This document shows positions 25,180 to 34,323 of a DNA stretch of 64,000 nucleotides, piece by piece. This DNA comes from Sulfurovum sp. UBA4779. GTDB lineage: Bacteria; Campylobacterota; Campylobacteria; Campylobacterales; Sulfurovaceae. Below the pieces are notes generated by a model, which searched no databases, was not told where the DNA came from, and saw only the letters and a program-made list of their open reading frames with translations. The position numbers and the translations under genes are program-made. The stretch's first letter is position 1. Each line of letters starts with the position of its first letter. The stretch covers positions 186,001-250,000 of the forward strand of contig DHHF01000008.1 in assembly GCA_002403155.1 (NCBI GenBank). The letters are read 5' to 3'.

Positions 25180-27693
25180 ATGATGATTATTCCCCCGTAT
25201 CCTCATAGCGAAACGATTGAAACGCTGATAGAAAATTTAGAAACATCCCAAGAGGGGTTGAGCGATGATGCCGTACAAAACAATCTTGCTTTGTACGGCC
25301 CAAACGAGATCGAAGAAAAGAAGGATTCTCGTTTTGCCCTTTTTGTTGCTCAGTTTAAAAGCCCTTTGGTGTATGTGCTGATTTTGGCGGCGATATTGTC
25401 CATCTTTTTAAAGAACATTCATGAAGGCATCGTAATCATCCTTATTATTTTAGTCAATACGCTGATCGGGTTTTGGCAGGAGATCAAGGCGTTGACGTCC
25501 ATCGAAGCGCTCAAAAAACTTACCCAAAACAAAATCCATGTAAAAAGAGCGGGGCAGACAAGGCTGATCGCTTCTTGCGAGCTTGTGCCCGGGGATTTGG
25601 TGTTGTTGGAAGAGGGCGATATCGTCCCGGCGGATATACGCCTCTTTAAAGCGAACGGACTGGTTGTGGACGAATCGATCCTTACGGGAGAATCCGTCCC
25701 GGTAAGCAAAGATGCAAACTTGCTTCTTTCTAAAGAGGCTCTGCCTTACGAGCTTGAAAATATGGCATTGTCAGGCACCGCCGTAACCAAAGGAAGCGCA
25801 GAAGGATTTGCGGTGTTTACCGGATCCGAAAGCTATCTTGCCTCCATCGCCAACCAAGTCAAAGAAGCCTCTCCCGATTCGCCTCTGACCAAAGCGCTTG
25901 CAGTTTTCAATAAAAAACATATGCTTGTCATCTCTGTACTGATCATCCTTTCTGCCGTTCTTGCCCTTAGGCAGGAGAGAGGGATTTTTGAAGTGATCTA
26001 TCTGGTGATTGCAGAGCTCGTCTCAGCCGTTCCCGAAGGGCTGCCTATCGTGGTTACGCTGGTACTGACTGTTGGGGCGATAAGTTTGAGTTTCAAAAAA
26101 GTTTACATCCGCCACCTTCCTTCAGTGCAAACCCTGGGAAGCGCTACCGTGATCGCTTCGGATAAAACCGGAACCATTACCGAAGGAAAGCTCAAAGTTG
26201 AAAAAGTTTTTTCGCTTGACGATACCTTTGTGCAGACGGTTTCGGCGCTTGCGAACGAATCCGTTCGGGGGAAGGGGGATCCTTTGGATGTGGCGCTTGC
26301 GCGTTGGCTAGGAAAAACGTATGATCATATCCAAGAACTGTATCCGCGCGTCAACCTCTATCCTTTTGATACCAAATACCGTCTGATGGCAAGTTCGCAT
26401 ATCATCGAGTCTGAACATAAGATTTTCGTAAAGGGCGCTTTTGAATCGCTTAAGCAGTTTGCGCTCAACAAAGAAGATTTTGCAAGGCTTCAGCACGAGC
26501 ACGACATGATGGCATCCGAAGGATTGCGTGTGATTGCATTGGGGATGGGAGAATACACCACGCAAGAGGTGGAAGAATGGCAAATTAAGATCGTTGGGTT
26601 GGTGGGCTTTTTGGACCCTCCTAAAAAAGGGGTGCTTGAAGCGGTAAGGACGGCAAAAAAAGCAGGATTGAAAGTGATGATGGTCACCGGGGACAATCCG
26701 CTTACCGCAACGGCGGTAGCAAAATCCGTCGATATCTACCAAGAAGGGGATTTGACGATTACCGGCAAAGAGCTTGATGAGATGGATGATGAAAAACTGC
26801 TTGGGCTGCTGCCCAAAGTGACGGTGTGGTCAAGGGTGCTCCCCGAACATAAATACCGTATCGTCAAAGTGCTCCAGCAGCAAGGAGAGATCGTCGCTGT
26901 TACGGGAGACGGTGCCAATGATGCGCCGGCGCTCAAGGCTGCCGATCTTGGGATTGCGATGGGAAGCGGTACGGATGCGGCAAAGGCTACGGCTAAAATG
27001 GTGCTTGCCGATAACAATCTATCCGTGATAGTCGATGCGATCAAACGGGGGCGGACGATTGCTTCAAACATCAGAAAAGCGATCTATTTTCTCGTTGCGA
27101 CAAGCCTTGATGAGGTGATGGTCATCACGGGGGCGATTTTGATGGGGCTGCCGCTGCCGCTTTATCCGGTACAGATCTTGTGGATCAATCTCGTCTCGGA
27201 CAGTGCGCTGGATAAGACCTTCCCTTTTATGAGGGACGAAGAAGACGTGATGTGCAGGCCGCCTACAAAACTGCAAGAACAGTTTTTGGACAAAGCCCAA
27301 ATCTTTCGCATACTCTATGCGGCACTGGTCATTAGCGCGGGTACGTTGTTTTTGTATATATGGATGTTGGAGCATGTAAGCCAAGAGAGCGCGATATCTA
27401 CGCTCTTTACGGGGTTTGTGATAGCCACATGGATGAACGGGCTGCAATCGGTCAAAGAAAATGAGCCTTTTTTGAAAAACATCAAAAAATCCCTGCAGAT
27501 CAACCCTTACATTTTTTACGGGATCGGTATCGGACTGGTGCTTCAGCTTGCAGCGATCTATCTGTTTGCGAATGTTTTCCATACCGTGCCGCTTGATGCG
27601 CAATCTTTGAGCATGATCGGGTTTTTGGCGTTATGGGTATTTGGCATGATCGAGTTAAGGCAATGGATCGAGTATCTTGCAAGAAACCGCTGA
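25180..27693 (+). CDS. P-type cation ATPase, type II-like (Ca2+ or other divalent/monovalent)
   Basis: An 837-residue pump from ATG 25180: actuator TGES, phosphorylation site DKTGTIT (D328), TGD, and GDGANDAPALK hinge; about ten membrane helices. Helix 4 reads VPEGLP and helix 6 WINLVSD, where the asparagine and aspartate match the calcium-binding N/D of SERCA-like pumps. Calcium or another cation is inferred from that, not proven. Upstream in-frame codons to 25117 have no ribosome site; AGAAAG fits 25180. Monocistronic, transcribed against its flanks. Confidence 0.85.
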   Translation: MMIIPPYPHSETIETLIENLETSQEGLSDDAVQNNLALYGPNEIEEKKDSRFALFVAQFKSPLVYVLILAAILSIFLKNIHEGIVIILIILVNTLIGFWQEIKALTSIEALKKLTQNKIHVKRAGQTRLIASCELVPGDLVLLEEGDIVPADIRLFKANGLVVDESILTGESVPVSKDANLLLSKEALPYELENMALSGTAVTKGSAEGFAVFTGSESYLASIANQVKEASPDSPLTKALAVFNKKHMLVISVLIILSAVLALRQERGIFEVIYLVIAELVSAVPEGLPIVVTLVLTVGAISLSFKKVYIRHLPSVQTLGSATVIASDKTGTITEGKLKVEKVFSLDDTFVQTVSALANESVRGKGDPLDVALARWLGKTYDHIQELYPRVNLYPFDTKYRLMASSHIIESEHKIFVKGAFESLKQFALNKEDFARLQHEHDMMASEGLRVIALGMGEYTTQEVEEWQIKIVGLVGFLDPPKKGVLEAVRTAKKAGLKVMMVTGDNPLTATAVAKSVDIYQEGDLTITGKELDEMDDEKLLGLLPKVTVWSRVLPEHKYRIVKVLQQQGEIVAVTGDGANDAPALKAADLGIAMGSGTDAAKATAKMVLADNNLSVIVDAIKRGRTIASNIRKAIYFLVATSLDEVMVITGAILMGLPLPLYPVQILWINLVSDSALDKTFPFMRDEEDVMCRPPTKLQEQFLDKAQIFRILYAALVISAGTLFLYIWMLEHVSQESAISTLFTGFVIATWMNGLQSVKENEPFLKNIKKSLQINPYIFYGIGIGLVLQLAAIYLFANVFHTVPLDAQSLSMIGFLALWVFGMIELRQWIEYLARNR

Positions 27694-27713
27694 GATACTC
27701 CGTTTTGAAAATT

Positions 27714-28337
27714 TTATTGGGGGGTATTGTAAGCCCTGTCTCCGGCATCTCCTAAGCCGGGGATGATAAACATTTGGTCGTTGAGTTTTTTATCGATCTG
27801 GGCGATATAGAGTGCAATATCCGGATGCTTTTGCTCCACTACGGCCAAGCCTTCGGGCGAACCGATGAGGTTGAGAGAAAAAATGGCCTTAGGGTTTTTG
27901 GATTTGATCAGTGCGATTGCATCGCTGAGCGATCCGCCGGTGGCAACCATCGGATCAACGATGATCACCGTTTTGCCTTCGCACAAAGGGACACGGTCAT
28001 AGTAAAGTACGCTTTGATGGGTTTTTTCATCACGCTTCATCGCCAAAAATCCTGCCTGTGCCTGCGGAAACAGCGCCGTTACCGCTTCGATCATCGGCAA
28101 ACCTGCACGCAAAATCGCTACAAAGACCAACTCTTCTTCTTTGAGGAAATCAAAAGAGAAATCCCCTTGCCAGGTTTTGATGGAACGGGAGCAGGGTTGT
28201 TGCGAACTGAGCGCCTCATAGGCCAAAAATCTGGCCAATTCTTGGACGATATGGCGAAACCGAAGCGCATCGATGTTCTCTTCGCGCAGCCTATTGAGCA
28301 GATTTTTTGCAACGATATTGTTAAGTTCATGGATCAT
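27714..28337 (-). CDS. upp: Uracil phosphoribosyltransferase
   Basis: A 207-residue protein with the UPRT signatures: LVFVAILRAGLPMIEAV (about 70-86), the PRPP loop VIIVDPMVATGGSL (about 123-136), and the C-terminal uracil loop YIAQIDKKLND...PGLGDAGDR. It salvages uracil with PRPP to UMP. It ends about 20 bases from the P-type ATPase that converges on it. The AGGCACAGC segment before the ATG is a weak ribosome site. Length is normal for the family. Confidence 0.95.
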   Translation of the reverse strand: MIHELNNIVAKNLLNRLREENIDALRFRHIVQELARFLAYEALSSQQPCSRSIKTWQGDFSFDFLKEEELVFVAILRAGLPMIEAVTALFPQAQAGFLAMKRDEKTHQSVLYYDRVPLCEGKTVIIVDPMVATGGSLSDAIALIKSKNPKAIFSLNLIGSPEGLAVVEQKHPDIALYIAQIDKKLNDQMFIIPGLGDAGDRAYNTPQ

Positions 28338-28441
28338 GCTGTGCCTTTTTGCGTCTCATTTTATTTTTATTATAGCTAAAGATGATTTGATTTGAGCCAA
28401 ATGTGCCAAAACATCTTTTAAAGCTTTTGAAAAGAACATGA

Positions 28442-28447
28442 TATAAT
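28442..28447 (+). promoter_or_regulatory. -10 element before the FtsH-like gene
   Basis: TATAAT at 28442-28447, 28 bases before the ATG at 28476. The preceding bases are T/A rich, without a clear -35, as is common in Campylobacterota. Confidence 0.45.
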
Positions 28448-28475
28448 CAAATCCTAAAACGACAAAGGCAAAACA

Positions 28476-29822
28476 ATGGCAACAAAAAAAGAAAAAGAGA
28501 CTCCCAAACTTCACAAATCAAAGATAGGATTTGACGATGTGGTGGGACACAAGCAGATCAAAAAACGTCTCAAATCCATCATCAGGATCGTAAAAAATCC
28601 TCAAACTCTAAAGCATTTTGATACACCTCCCCCCAAAGGGCTGCTGCTGTACGGCCCTGTAAGCGTAGGCAAAAGCATGCTTGCAAAGGCCTTTGCGAAA
28701 GAGGCCGATATGCCTTATTTTGAGATATCCGGATCACGGCTGTTTGATCTTGGCTACATCAAAGAGGTTTATGAGGAGGCCAAGAAGCATGCGCCTTGCA
28801 TGGTGATCCTTGAAGATATCGATATCAAAGGATTGATGCAAGGGGCCATTACCAATGTCGCTTTCCCCGATATCGCCAAAGTGCTTGAAAGCATCGACGC
28901 GATGGTCTTTACCGTCGCTACGGCCGAGACGCTTGAAGGGGTCGATCCGGTGTTGACTGCACCGCAAAAGCTTGATTTTTTGCTTGAAGTGTCCAATCTT
29001 GACAAAGATGCCAGAAGATATTTCATCGAAAGGATCATGCAAAAACCCCATGACCCTGCTATCAATACCGAACGTATCGTACGCTATATCACGGGGATGA
29101 GCGCCATGGAGCTTGAAAGGCTGGGGCGGATGGCGGCGCTCAATGCCATCGAAGAAGAAAAAGAACTCATCACAGAAGAGATACTCATAGAGCAGATCAA
29201 CATCATCAAGTACGGCCATAAAGTCGAAAAGGCAATGGTGAAAAACCTCGAAGAAGAGCTTAAGATGACCGCCTACCATGAAGCAGCCCATGCCGTGCTT
29301 TCTTCGGTGTTGCTGCCGCATATCAAGATCGAGCAGGTGACCATCTCGCCACGAAGCAAAATGCTCGGCTTTGTCTCCTACAATGCCGAAGACCAGCTCT
29401 CAAACGTCACCAAAGAGGAGCTGTTTCACGATGTGTGCGTTTTGCTGGCAGGACGCGTAGCCAAGATCAAAAAAGCCGGCAACGAACACATGGACAGCGG
29501 TGCGATCAATGACCTTTCCCAGGCATCCCTGCAGGTGTATGCGGCGATCTCAAGTTTAGGCATGGACAAAGAACTCGGGTTTATCAACATCGAATCCATC
29601 GCCGGGCTAGACAGCTACTTTTTAAGCCAGCAGATCGAAAAAAGATTTTTGTACTGGATAGACATCGCCAAAACCCATACGGAAAAACTGGTCGAGGAGT
29701 ATTGGGAGAAGATCGAAACGCTGGCATTGAAGCTGATAGAACAGGAGATCGTAGAAGCCGATGAACTGGCCAAGATCATCGGCAAAAAAAAGGCCGTCCA
29801 CAAGATACCCGAAGGACTTTAG
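28476..29822 (+). CDS. Soluble FtsH-like AAA+ metalloprotease with a degenerate ATPase site
   Basis: A 448-residue protein that lacks the FtsH membrane segments. Walker A GPVSVGKS (60-67) is intact, but Walker B is ILEDID (111-116) with E and D swapped from the usual DE, and the arginine-finger segment of FtsH (LLRPGRFDR) is replaced by LTAPQKLDF (160-168), losing both arginines. The usual pore loop FVGVGA is also absent. The protease side is complete: HEAAH at 268-272 and third zinc ligand D346 in SGAINDL. It may bind but not hydrolyse ATP, or act as a regulated peptidase. Close to but not part of the defence island. Confidence 0.8.
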   Translation: MATKKEKETPKLHKSKIGFDDVVGHKQIKKRLKSIIRIVKNPQTLKHFDTPPPKGLLLYGPVSVGKSMLAKAFAKEADMPYFEISGSRLFDLGYIKEVYEEAKKHAPCMVILEDIDIKGLMQGAITNVAFPDIAKVLESIDAMVFTVATAETLEGVDPVLTAPQKLDFLLEVSNLDKDARRYFIERIMQKPHDPAINTERIVRYITGMSAMELERLGRMAALNAIEEEKELITEEILIEQINIIKYGHKVEKAMVKNLEEELKMTAYHEAAHAVLSSVLLPHIKIEQVTISPRSKMLGFVSYNAEDQLSNVTKEELFHDVCVLLAGRVAKIKKAGNEHMDSGAINDLSQASLQVYAAISSLGMDKELGFINIESIAGLDSYFLSQQIEKRFLYWIDIAKTHTEKLVEEYWEKIETLALKLIEQEIVEADELAKIIGKKKAVHKIPEGL

Positions 29823-30103
29823 CCACTTTTGCAAAAAAGCAAACAATTCCTTCCCGGACACATTGCGTCCGCCTTTTGTCCTATACTGCCGATAGCTAGA
29901 TCACATCGCACATTTTGAGCCGGTTTGCTTGACCGGGGTCAAGGCATTGCCTTGCAAAATGGTTTATACTTCAATATAACTCAATCAAACCGTAAGATTT
30001 GTGCAATTTCATAGAAGGTAAAATGATATTTTAAATTAAATCGTTTCGGGTAAAATAAAAGTAAGATTTTTATCAGAAACAATAATCACAAGGCATACAT
30101 TTA
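29823..30103. other. Intergenic stretch leading into the defence island
   Basis: 281 bases without a gene. They hold the 51-nt three-arm palindrome at 29911-29961 and an AT-rich run before the methyltransferase, which includes a plausible TAAAAT -10 near 30053. The composition changes here from mixed to AT-rich. Confidence 0.5.
29911..29961. repeat. Three-arm palindrome (possible cruciform or RNA junction)
   Basis: Outer arms CATTTTG (29911-29917) and CAAAATG (29955-29961) pair. Inside are two hairpins: CCGGT...ACCGG (29920-29936) and CAAGG-CATTG-CCTTG (29940-29954). The whole forms a three-way junction. TTGACC-GG-GGTCAA also overlaps the middle as an alternative fold. Confidence 0.6.
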
Positions 30104-32755
30104 ATGACCATCATCGAAATCGAACATAATCTCAATACCTTAGTAGCAAATCTTGACGAAAAATCGTTTATATTTGATCTGCTTTTAGCGTATGGTACTC
30201 CCAAATCAACCATCAAAAGACTTCAAGGAAGTGATCATGATAGATTGGCAGCCCACGGTGAACTGAGCTTGCGAAAAAAACTATTTTTCAAAGCAGCACA
30301 TAAAAATATACATGCAACTATCGACAGCCTAAAAACTCAAAAAGAAGTTACGAAGCATAGCCCTAGATTTATCATCGTAACTGACTATGAAACACTCTTA
30401 GCATACGATACCAAAACAGAAGACACACTTGATACAGAACTCTTAAATATCACCAACCACTACGATTTTTTCTTGCCTCTTGCAGGGATGGAAAAAGCAA
30501 CTTTTGCCGATGAAAACCCAGCTGATGTCAAAGCATCTCTTAAGATGGCAAAACTCTATGATGAGCTTCAAAAAAACAACGAGTTCAAAACCAAAGAAGA
30601 TATCCACGCTCTGAATGTTTTTCTTACAAGGCTTTTGTTTTGCTACTTTGCGGAAGATACGAACATCTTCGCTGACAATGCGGTCACTTCTTCTATCTCA
30701 TCGCATACACAAATAGACGGAAGTGATGTAAATAGCTATTTGGCAAGACTTTTTAAGATATTTAATACTCCAGAGAACAAAAGAGAAACAAATACTCCAA
30801 CCTATCTCAACGCCTTCCCTTATGTAAACGGTGGACTGTTTCGAGATGAGTACAACATACCAAAGTTTACTACCCGTTCAAGACAACTACTTCTTGAGGT
30901 AGGACAGCTTCAATGGTCGCAGATAACCCCCGACATATTTGGAAGTATGATACAAGCGGTAGTGACACCAGAACATCGCGGCGGTATGGGGATGCACTAT
31001 ACATCGGTGCCAAATATCATGAAGGTGATAGAACCGCTCTTTTTGGATGAGCTTTATAGTGAATTTGAAAAAAGCTATGAGAGCAAAACCAAACTGCAAA
31101 ATCTGCTAAACAGATTAAGCCGCATCAAGATATTTGACCCTGCTTGTGGAAGCGGAAACTTCCTCATCATCGCTTATAAAAAACTGCGAGAGCTAGAGAT
31201 GAGCATCTTGCAACGCATCAATAGCCTAAGCAAAGAGCGAAGTTTTCAATTTAGCGAGATCAAACTCACGCAATTTTACGGCATAGAGCTAGACGACTTC
31301 GCCCACGAAGTGGCAATGCTCTCTCTTTGGCTTGCAGAACACCAAATGAACTTAGAGTTTTACAAAGCATTCGGACGAACAAGCCCAAGCTTACCGCTTC
31401 ATGATGGTGGGCATATCGTACATGGTAATGCTACGAGACTAAACTGGGAAGAGGTTTGTCCTAAAGAGGATGGGGATGAGATTTATGTTTTGGGGAATCC
31501 TCCGTATTTGGGTTCAAGAAATCAAGATAAAGTGCAAAAAGCTGATATGGAGTTTGTATTTAAAAAAGACTACAAAAGCTTAGACTATATCGCTTGTTGG
31601 TTTTATTTGGGAAGTCAATATATTAAAGGTATTAATGCAAAATTAGCATTTGTAAGTACAAACTCAATAAGCCAAGGAGAACAAGTCGCTCTTACTTGGC
31701 CACGAGTTTTAAAAGATAATTTGGAAATTTGTTTTGCTCATCAGTCCTTTAAATGGCAAAACAATGCAAAAGCCAATGCAGGTGTAACTGTTGTAATAAT
31801 AGGACTAGAGGATAAAAACCTTATTTCGATAAAAAATCTTTATCATAATGGAATTAAAAAAAATGTTCAAAATATTACACCTTATCTAATTGAGGGAAAA
31901 ACTATTTATGTTCATTCTAAAACCACATCATTATCAAAATTACCAGAAATAAATTTTGGCAATATGCCAGCGGATGGCGGGAAACTTTTATTCACATCAG
32001 AAGAAAAAGATGAATTTATCCAAAATGAACCAAATTCAGCAAAATGGTTTAAAAGACTTCTTTCTGCTGATGAATTTTTAAAGGGGAAAGAAAGATGGTG
32101 TTTATGGCTAGAAGGGATTAAGCCAAGTGAAGTTTTATCTATGCCATTGGTGGCAAAAAGAGTAGAAGAGTTAAAAGAGATTAGGCTTCAATCTTCAAGA
32201 CCTCAATTAGCAGAAATTCCTCATCTTTTTGCTCAGATTACACAACCAGCAAATAAAAGTTTTATTTTAATCCCTAGTGTTTCCTCTGAAAATAGAGAAT
32301 ATATTCCGATGGGATTTTTTGACGATACTTATAAGGCCAACAATAGCTGTTTTACATTAGCAACAGATGAAGCATATATTTTTGGAATTTTGACTTCCAA
32401 AATGCATATGGTATGGATGAAAGAGATTGGAGGCAAGTTGGAAAGTCGATATCGTTATTCAAAAAATGTTGTTTACAATACCTTCCCATTTCCAAACATC
32501 TCACAAAAACAAAAAGATGAGATCACCGAGCTTGTATTTGGTATCTTAGATGAGCGAGAAAAACACAGCCAAAAAACACTAGCCCAGCTCTACGACCCAG
32601 ACAAAATGCCCGAATGTCTTAGAAAAGCCCACCATAACTTAGACAAAGCCATAGAACAATGCTACCGCTCAAAACCATTTGAAAGTGATGAAGAACGCCT
32701 AGAATACCTCTTTAAAATGTATGAAGAGATGATGAGTAAGAAGGGGAAGAAATGA
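30104..32755 (+). CDS. MmeI-like DNA methyltransferase (class I SAM fold), adenine-N6 type
   Basis: An 883-residue protein. The N-terminal 130 residues match the MmeI-like leader (SPRFIIVTDYETLLAYDTKT) but I see no D-ExK nuclease motif, so it probably modifies without cutting. SAM motif I DPACGSGNF (345-353) and catalytic NPPY (465-468) mark an N6-adenine methyltransferase. Residues about 480-790 are likely the target-recognition part and are distinctly AT-rich in DNA. The tail 790-883 resembles the MmeI C-terminal helper. The stop overlaps the next start as ATGA. Confidence 0.88.
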   Translation: MTIIEIEHNLNTLVANLDEKSFIFDLLLAYGTPKSTIKRLQGSDHDRLAAHGELSLRKKLFFKAAHKNIHATIDSLKTQKEVTKHSPRFIIVTDYETLLAYDTKTEDTLDTELLNITNHYDFFLPLAGMEKATFADENPADVKASLKMAKLYDELQKNNEFKTKEDIHALNVFLTRLLFCYFAEDTNIFADNAVTSSISSHTQIDGSDVNSYLARLFKIFNTPENKRETNTPTYLNAFPYVNGGLFRDEYNIPKFTTRSRQLLLEVGQLQWSQITPDIFGSMIQAVVTPEHRGGMGMHYTSVPNIMKVIEPLFLDELYSEFEKSYESKTKLQNLLNRLSRIKIFDPACGSGNFLIIAYKKLRELEMSILQRINSLSKERSFQFSEIKLTQFYGIELDDFAHEVAMLSLWLAEHQMNLEFYKAFGRTSPSLPLHDGGHIVHGNATRLNWEEVCPKEDGDEIYVLGNPPYLGSRNQDKVQKADMEFVFKKDYKSLDYIACWFYLGSQYIKGINAKLAFVSTNSISQGEQVALTWPRVLKDNLEICFAHQSFKWQNNAKANAGVTVVIIGLEDKNLISIKNLYHNGIKKNVQNITPYLIEGKTIYVHSKTTSLSKLPEINFGNMPADGGKLLFTSEEKDEFIQNEPNSAKWFKRLLSADEFLKGKERWCLWLEGIKPSEVLSMPLVAKRVEELKEIRLQSSRPQLAEIPHLFAQITQPANKSFILIPSVSSENREYIPMGFFDDTYKANNSCFTLATDEAYIFGILTSKMHMVWMKEIGGKLESRYRYSKNVVYNTFPFPNISQKQKDEITELVFGILDEREKHSQKTLAQLYDPDKMPECLRKAHHNLDKAIEQCYRSKPFESDEERLEYLFKMYEEMMSKKGKK

Positions 32756-33504
32756 GTTTCGATGATGAGATGGCAACTATAAATGGATTAAATGATTATG
32801 AATTAATCAAATACTTAGAAAATGGTTTGATAAGCCGTTCAACAGGGGGAAGTTTTGCATATTATGAATATGTCAGGCAAAAAGTATTAGAAAAAAGTGA
32901 TTTTCAAAAATTACTTCCAAATTGGATCAAAACTTGTAGAGATACAAATCAGTTTTGGAATTTAATCAAAGGAAAATTTGGTTCTTATCAGGAAAGAAGA
33001 GAATTTATTTGGAATGAGTTTGCACCGTTGCTTAATCAACTGGAATTTAAAACATTTTCTCCACTAGATGAATTGGTTATATTTGATGAAACTCACATAC
33101 ATCAACAATGGCAAAAAGCTATAGAAAGAAAAAATAGTGATCCAGAAGGTGCGATTACAATAGCTAGAACCATGATTGAAAGCTTGTTAAAGCATATTTT
33201 AGACGAACAAAATATCAATCATAATGACAATATGGAATTATCAGAGCTATATAAAGAAGTGGCAAAAATTTTAAATTTAGCTCCAGAACAACATCAAGAA
33301 GGAATTTTCAAGCAAATACTTGGTGGAGCCAATGGAATAATAAGCGGACTTGGTGCAATGAGAAATAAATTAGGTGATGCTCACGGTGCTACAAAATTAA
33401 AAATAAAGCCGAAAGAAAGGCATAGTGAACTTGCTGTAAATTTAGCTGGCACTATGGCTCTTTTTTTATATAAAACATACAAAGAAACTGTATTGGGAGG
33501 TTAA
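32752..33504 (+). CDS. Abi_C/HEPN-type protein coupled to the methyltransferase
   Basis: A 250-residue protein. Residues 115-245 match the Abi_C (abortive infection C-terminal) pattern, including GAITIARTMIESLLKHIL and the motif MRNKLGDAHG at 203-212. In that motif R204-N205...H211 is an R-x6-H arrangement of the kind found in HEPN ribonucleases, so an RNA-cutting toxin role is possible. The first 110 residues are an unrecognised helical domain. The start ATGA-overlaps the methyltransferase, so the proteins are made in step. The next gene follows after two bases. Confidence 0.65.
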   Translation: MSFDDEMATINGLNDYELIKYLENGLISRSTGGSFAYYEYVRQKVLEKSDFQKLLPNWIKTCRDTNQFWNLIKGKFGSYQERREFIWNEFAPLLNQLEFKTFSPLDELVIFDETHIHQQWQKAIERKNSDPEGAITIARTMIESLLKHILDEQNINHNDNMELSELYKEVAKILNLAPEQHQEGIFKQILGGANGIISGLGAMRNKLGDAHGATKLKIKPKERHSELAVNLAGTMALFLYKTYKETVLGG

Positions 33505-33506
33505 AA

Positions 33507-34202
33507 ATGTCAAGATGGGTAGATAACTATAACGAAAATGAGTTTCATGCAAAGTGGAGTGGTTTTAAAGAGTCTGTTGAAAATTTTAATGTTGAAGAAG
33601 TAGCAGATTCAGCTATTTTATTAGAACTAGCTAGATTAAAAAAGGTTTTGGGTCTTATCAAGATAGCTATCGCTCATTATCAGTTTGAAACTATCCATCC
33701 ATTTTTGGATGGGAATGGTCGTATCGGAAGGCTTCTTATCACATTATATTTGGTAAGCAACGGACTTCTTAAAAAACCATCTTTGTATCTATCTGACTTT
33801 ATAGAGAAAAATAAATCTGCTTATTATGAAGCGCTTACAAGAGTACGAACCGATAATGATTTGATCCATTGGATCAAGTTCTTTCTTGAAGCAGTGATCG
33901 TTACAGCAAATAGTGGAGTTAAAACATTTCAGGATATTCTGAGCCTCAAACAAGAGATGGATAGTTTAGCGATCAGTTTTGGCAAGAAAGCTCATAATGT
34001 AAGCAAACTCATCGAGTTCTTATATCAAAAGCCTATTATTGCAATAGGTGACATCATTGAGCCGCTGGGAGTAAGTAAGCAAACAGCAAGTGTTTTAGTC
34101 AAAGAGTTTGAGGAAAAAGGCATTTTAAAGGAGATTACTGGATATGAACGAAATAAACTTTTTATATTTGATAAATATCTGGCTATCTATAGTCAAAGTT
34201 AA
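33507..34202 (+). CDS. Fic-family protein, N-terminally truncated or chimeric
   Basis: A 231-residue protein. The Fic motif HPFLDGNGRIGR (64-75) is canonical, and the C-terminal part (about 165-231) is a winged-helix-like region (IIEPLGVSKQTASVLVKEFEEKG). Normal Fic_N-type proteins are about 370 residues and carry the core helices, the flap and the inhibitory (S/T)xxxE(G/N) helix ahead of this motif. Here only about 50 residues precede it, and they (MSRWVDNYNENEF...ELARLKKV) do not look like Fic. I infer a deletion fusing two genes. It may be dead, or may be kept as a DNA-binding regulator. Confidence 0.7.
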   Translation: MSRWVDNYNENEFHAKWSGFKESVENFNVEEVADSAILLELARLKKVLGLIKIAIAHYQFETIHPFLDGNGRIGRLLITLYLVSNGLLKKPSLYLSDFIEKNKSAYYEALTRVRTDNDLIHWIKFFLEAVIVTANSGVKTFQDILSLKQEMDSLAISFGKKAHNVSKLIEFLYQKPIIAIGDIIEPLGVSKQTASVLVKEFEEKGILKEITGYERNKLFIFDKYLAIYSQS

Positions 34203-34310
34203 GGCACTGAATTTGACTAAAGATTTTTATAGTCAAGTTTAAGGCTCTAAACTTGACTAAGATCTTTTATAGTTAAAGTTAAGGCTCTAAACTTTACTAG
34301 GGAGTTTACT
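34191..34310 (+). repeat. Three tandem 40-bp palindromic repeats
   Basis: Units at 34191-34230, 34231-34270 and 34271-34310 share about 30 of 40 bases. Each has inverted arms around AAGGC: the middle one is perfect, AGTCAAGTTTA and TAAACTTGACT with a 6-base loop. The first unit overlaps the end of the Fic gene. The array lies just upstream of the helicase gene and could be an operator array or a repeat-type RNA. Confidence 0.8.
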
Positions 34311-34323
34311 TAGTTAAAACAAA

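Noticed and set aside
34191..34310. CRISPR array
   Set aside because: Tandem 40-base units have no spacers between them and differ from each other; no cas genes.
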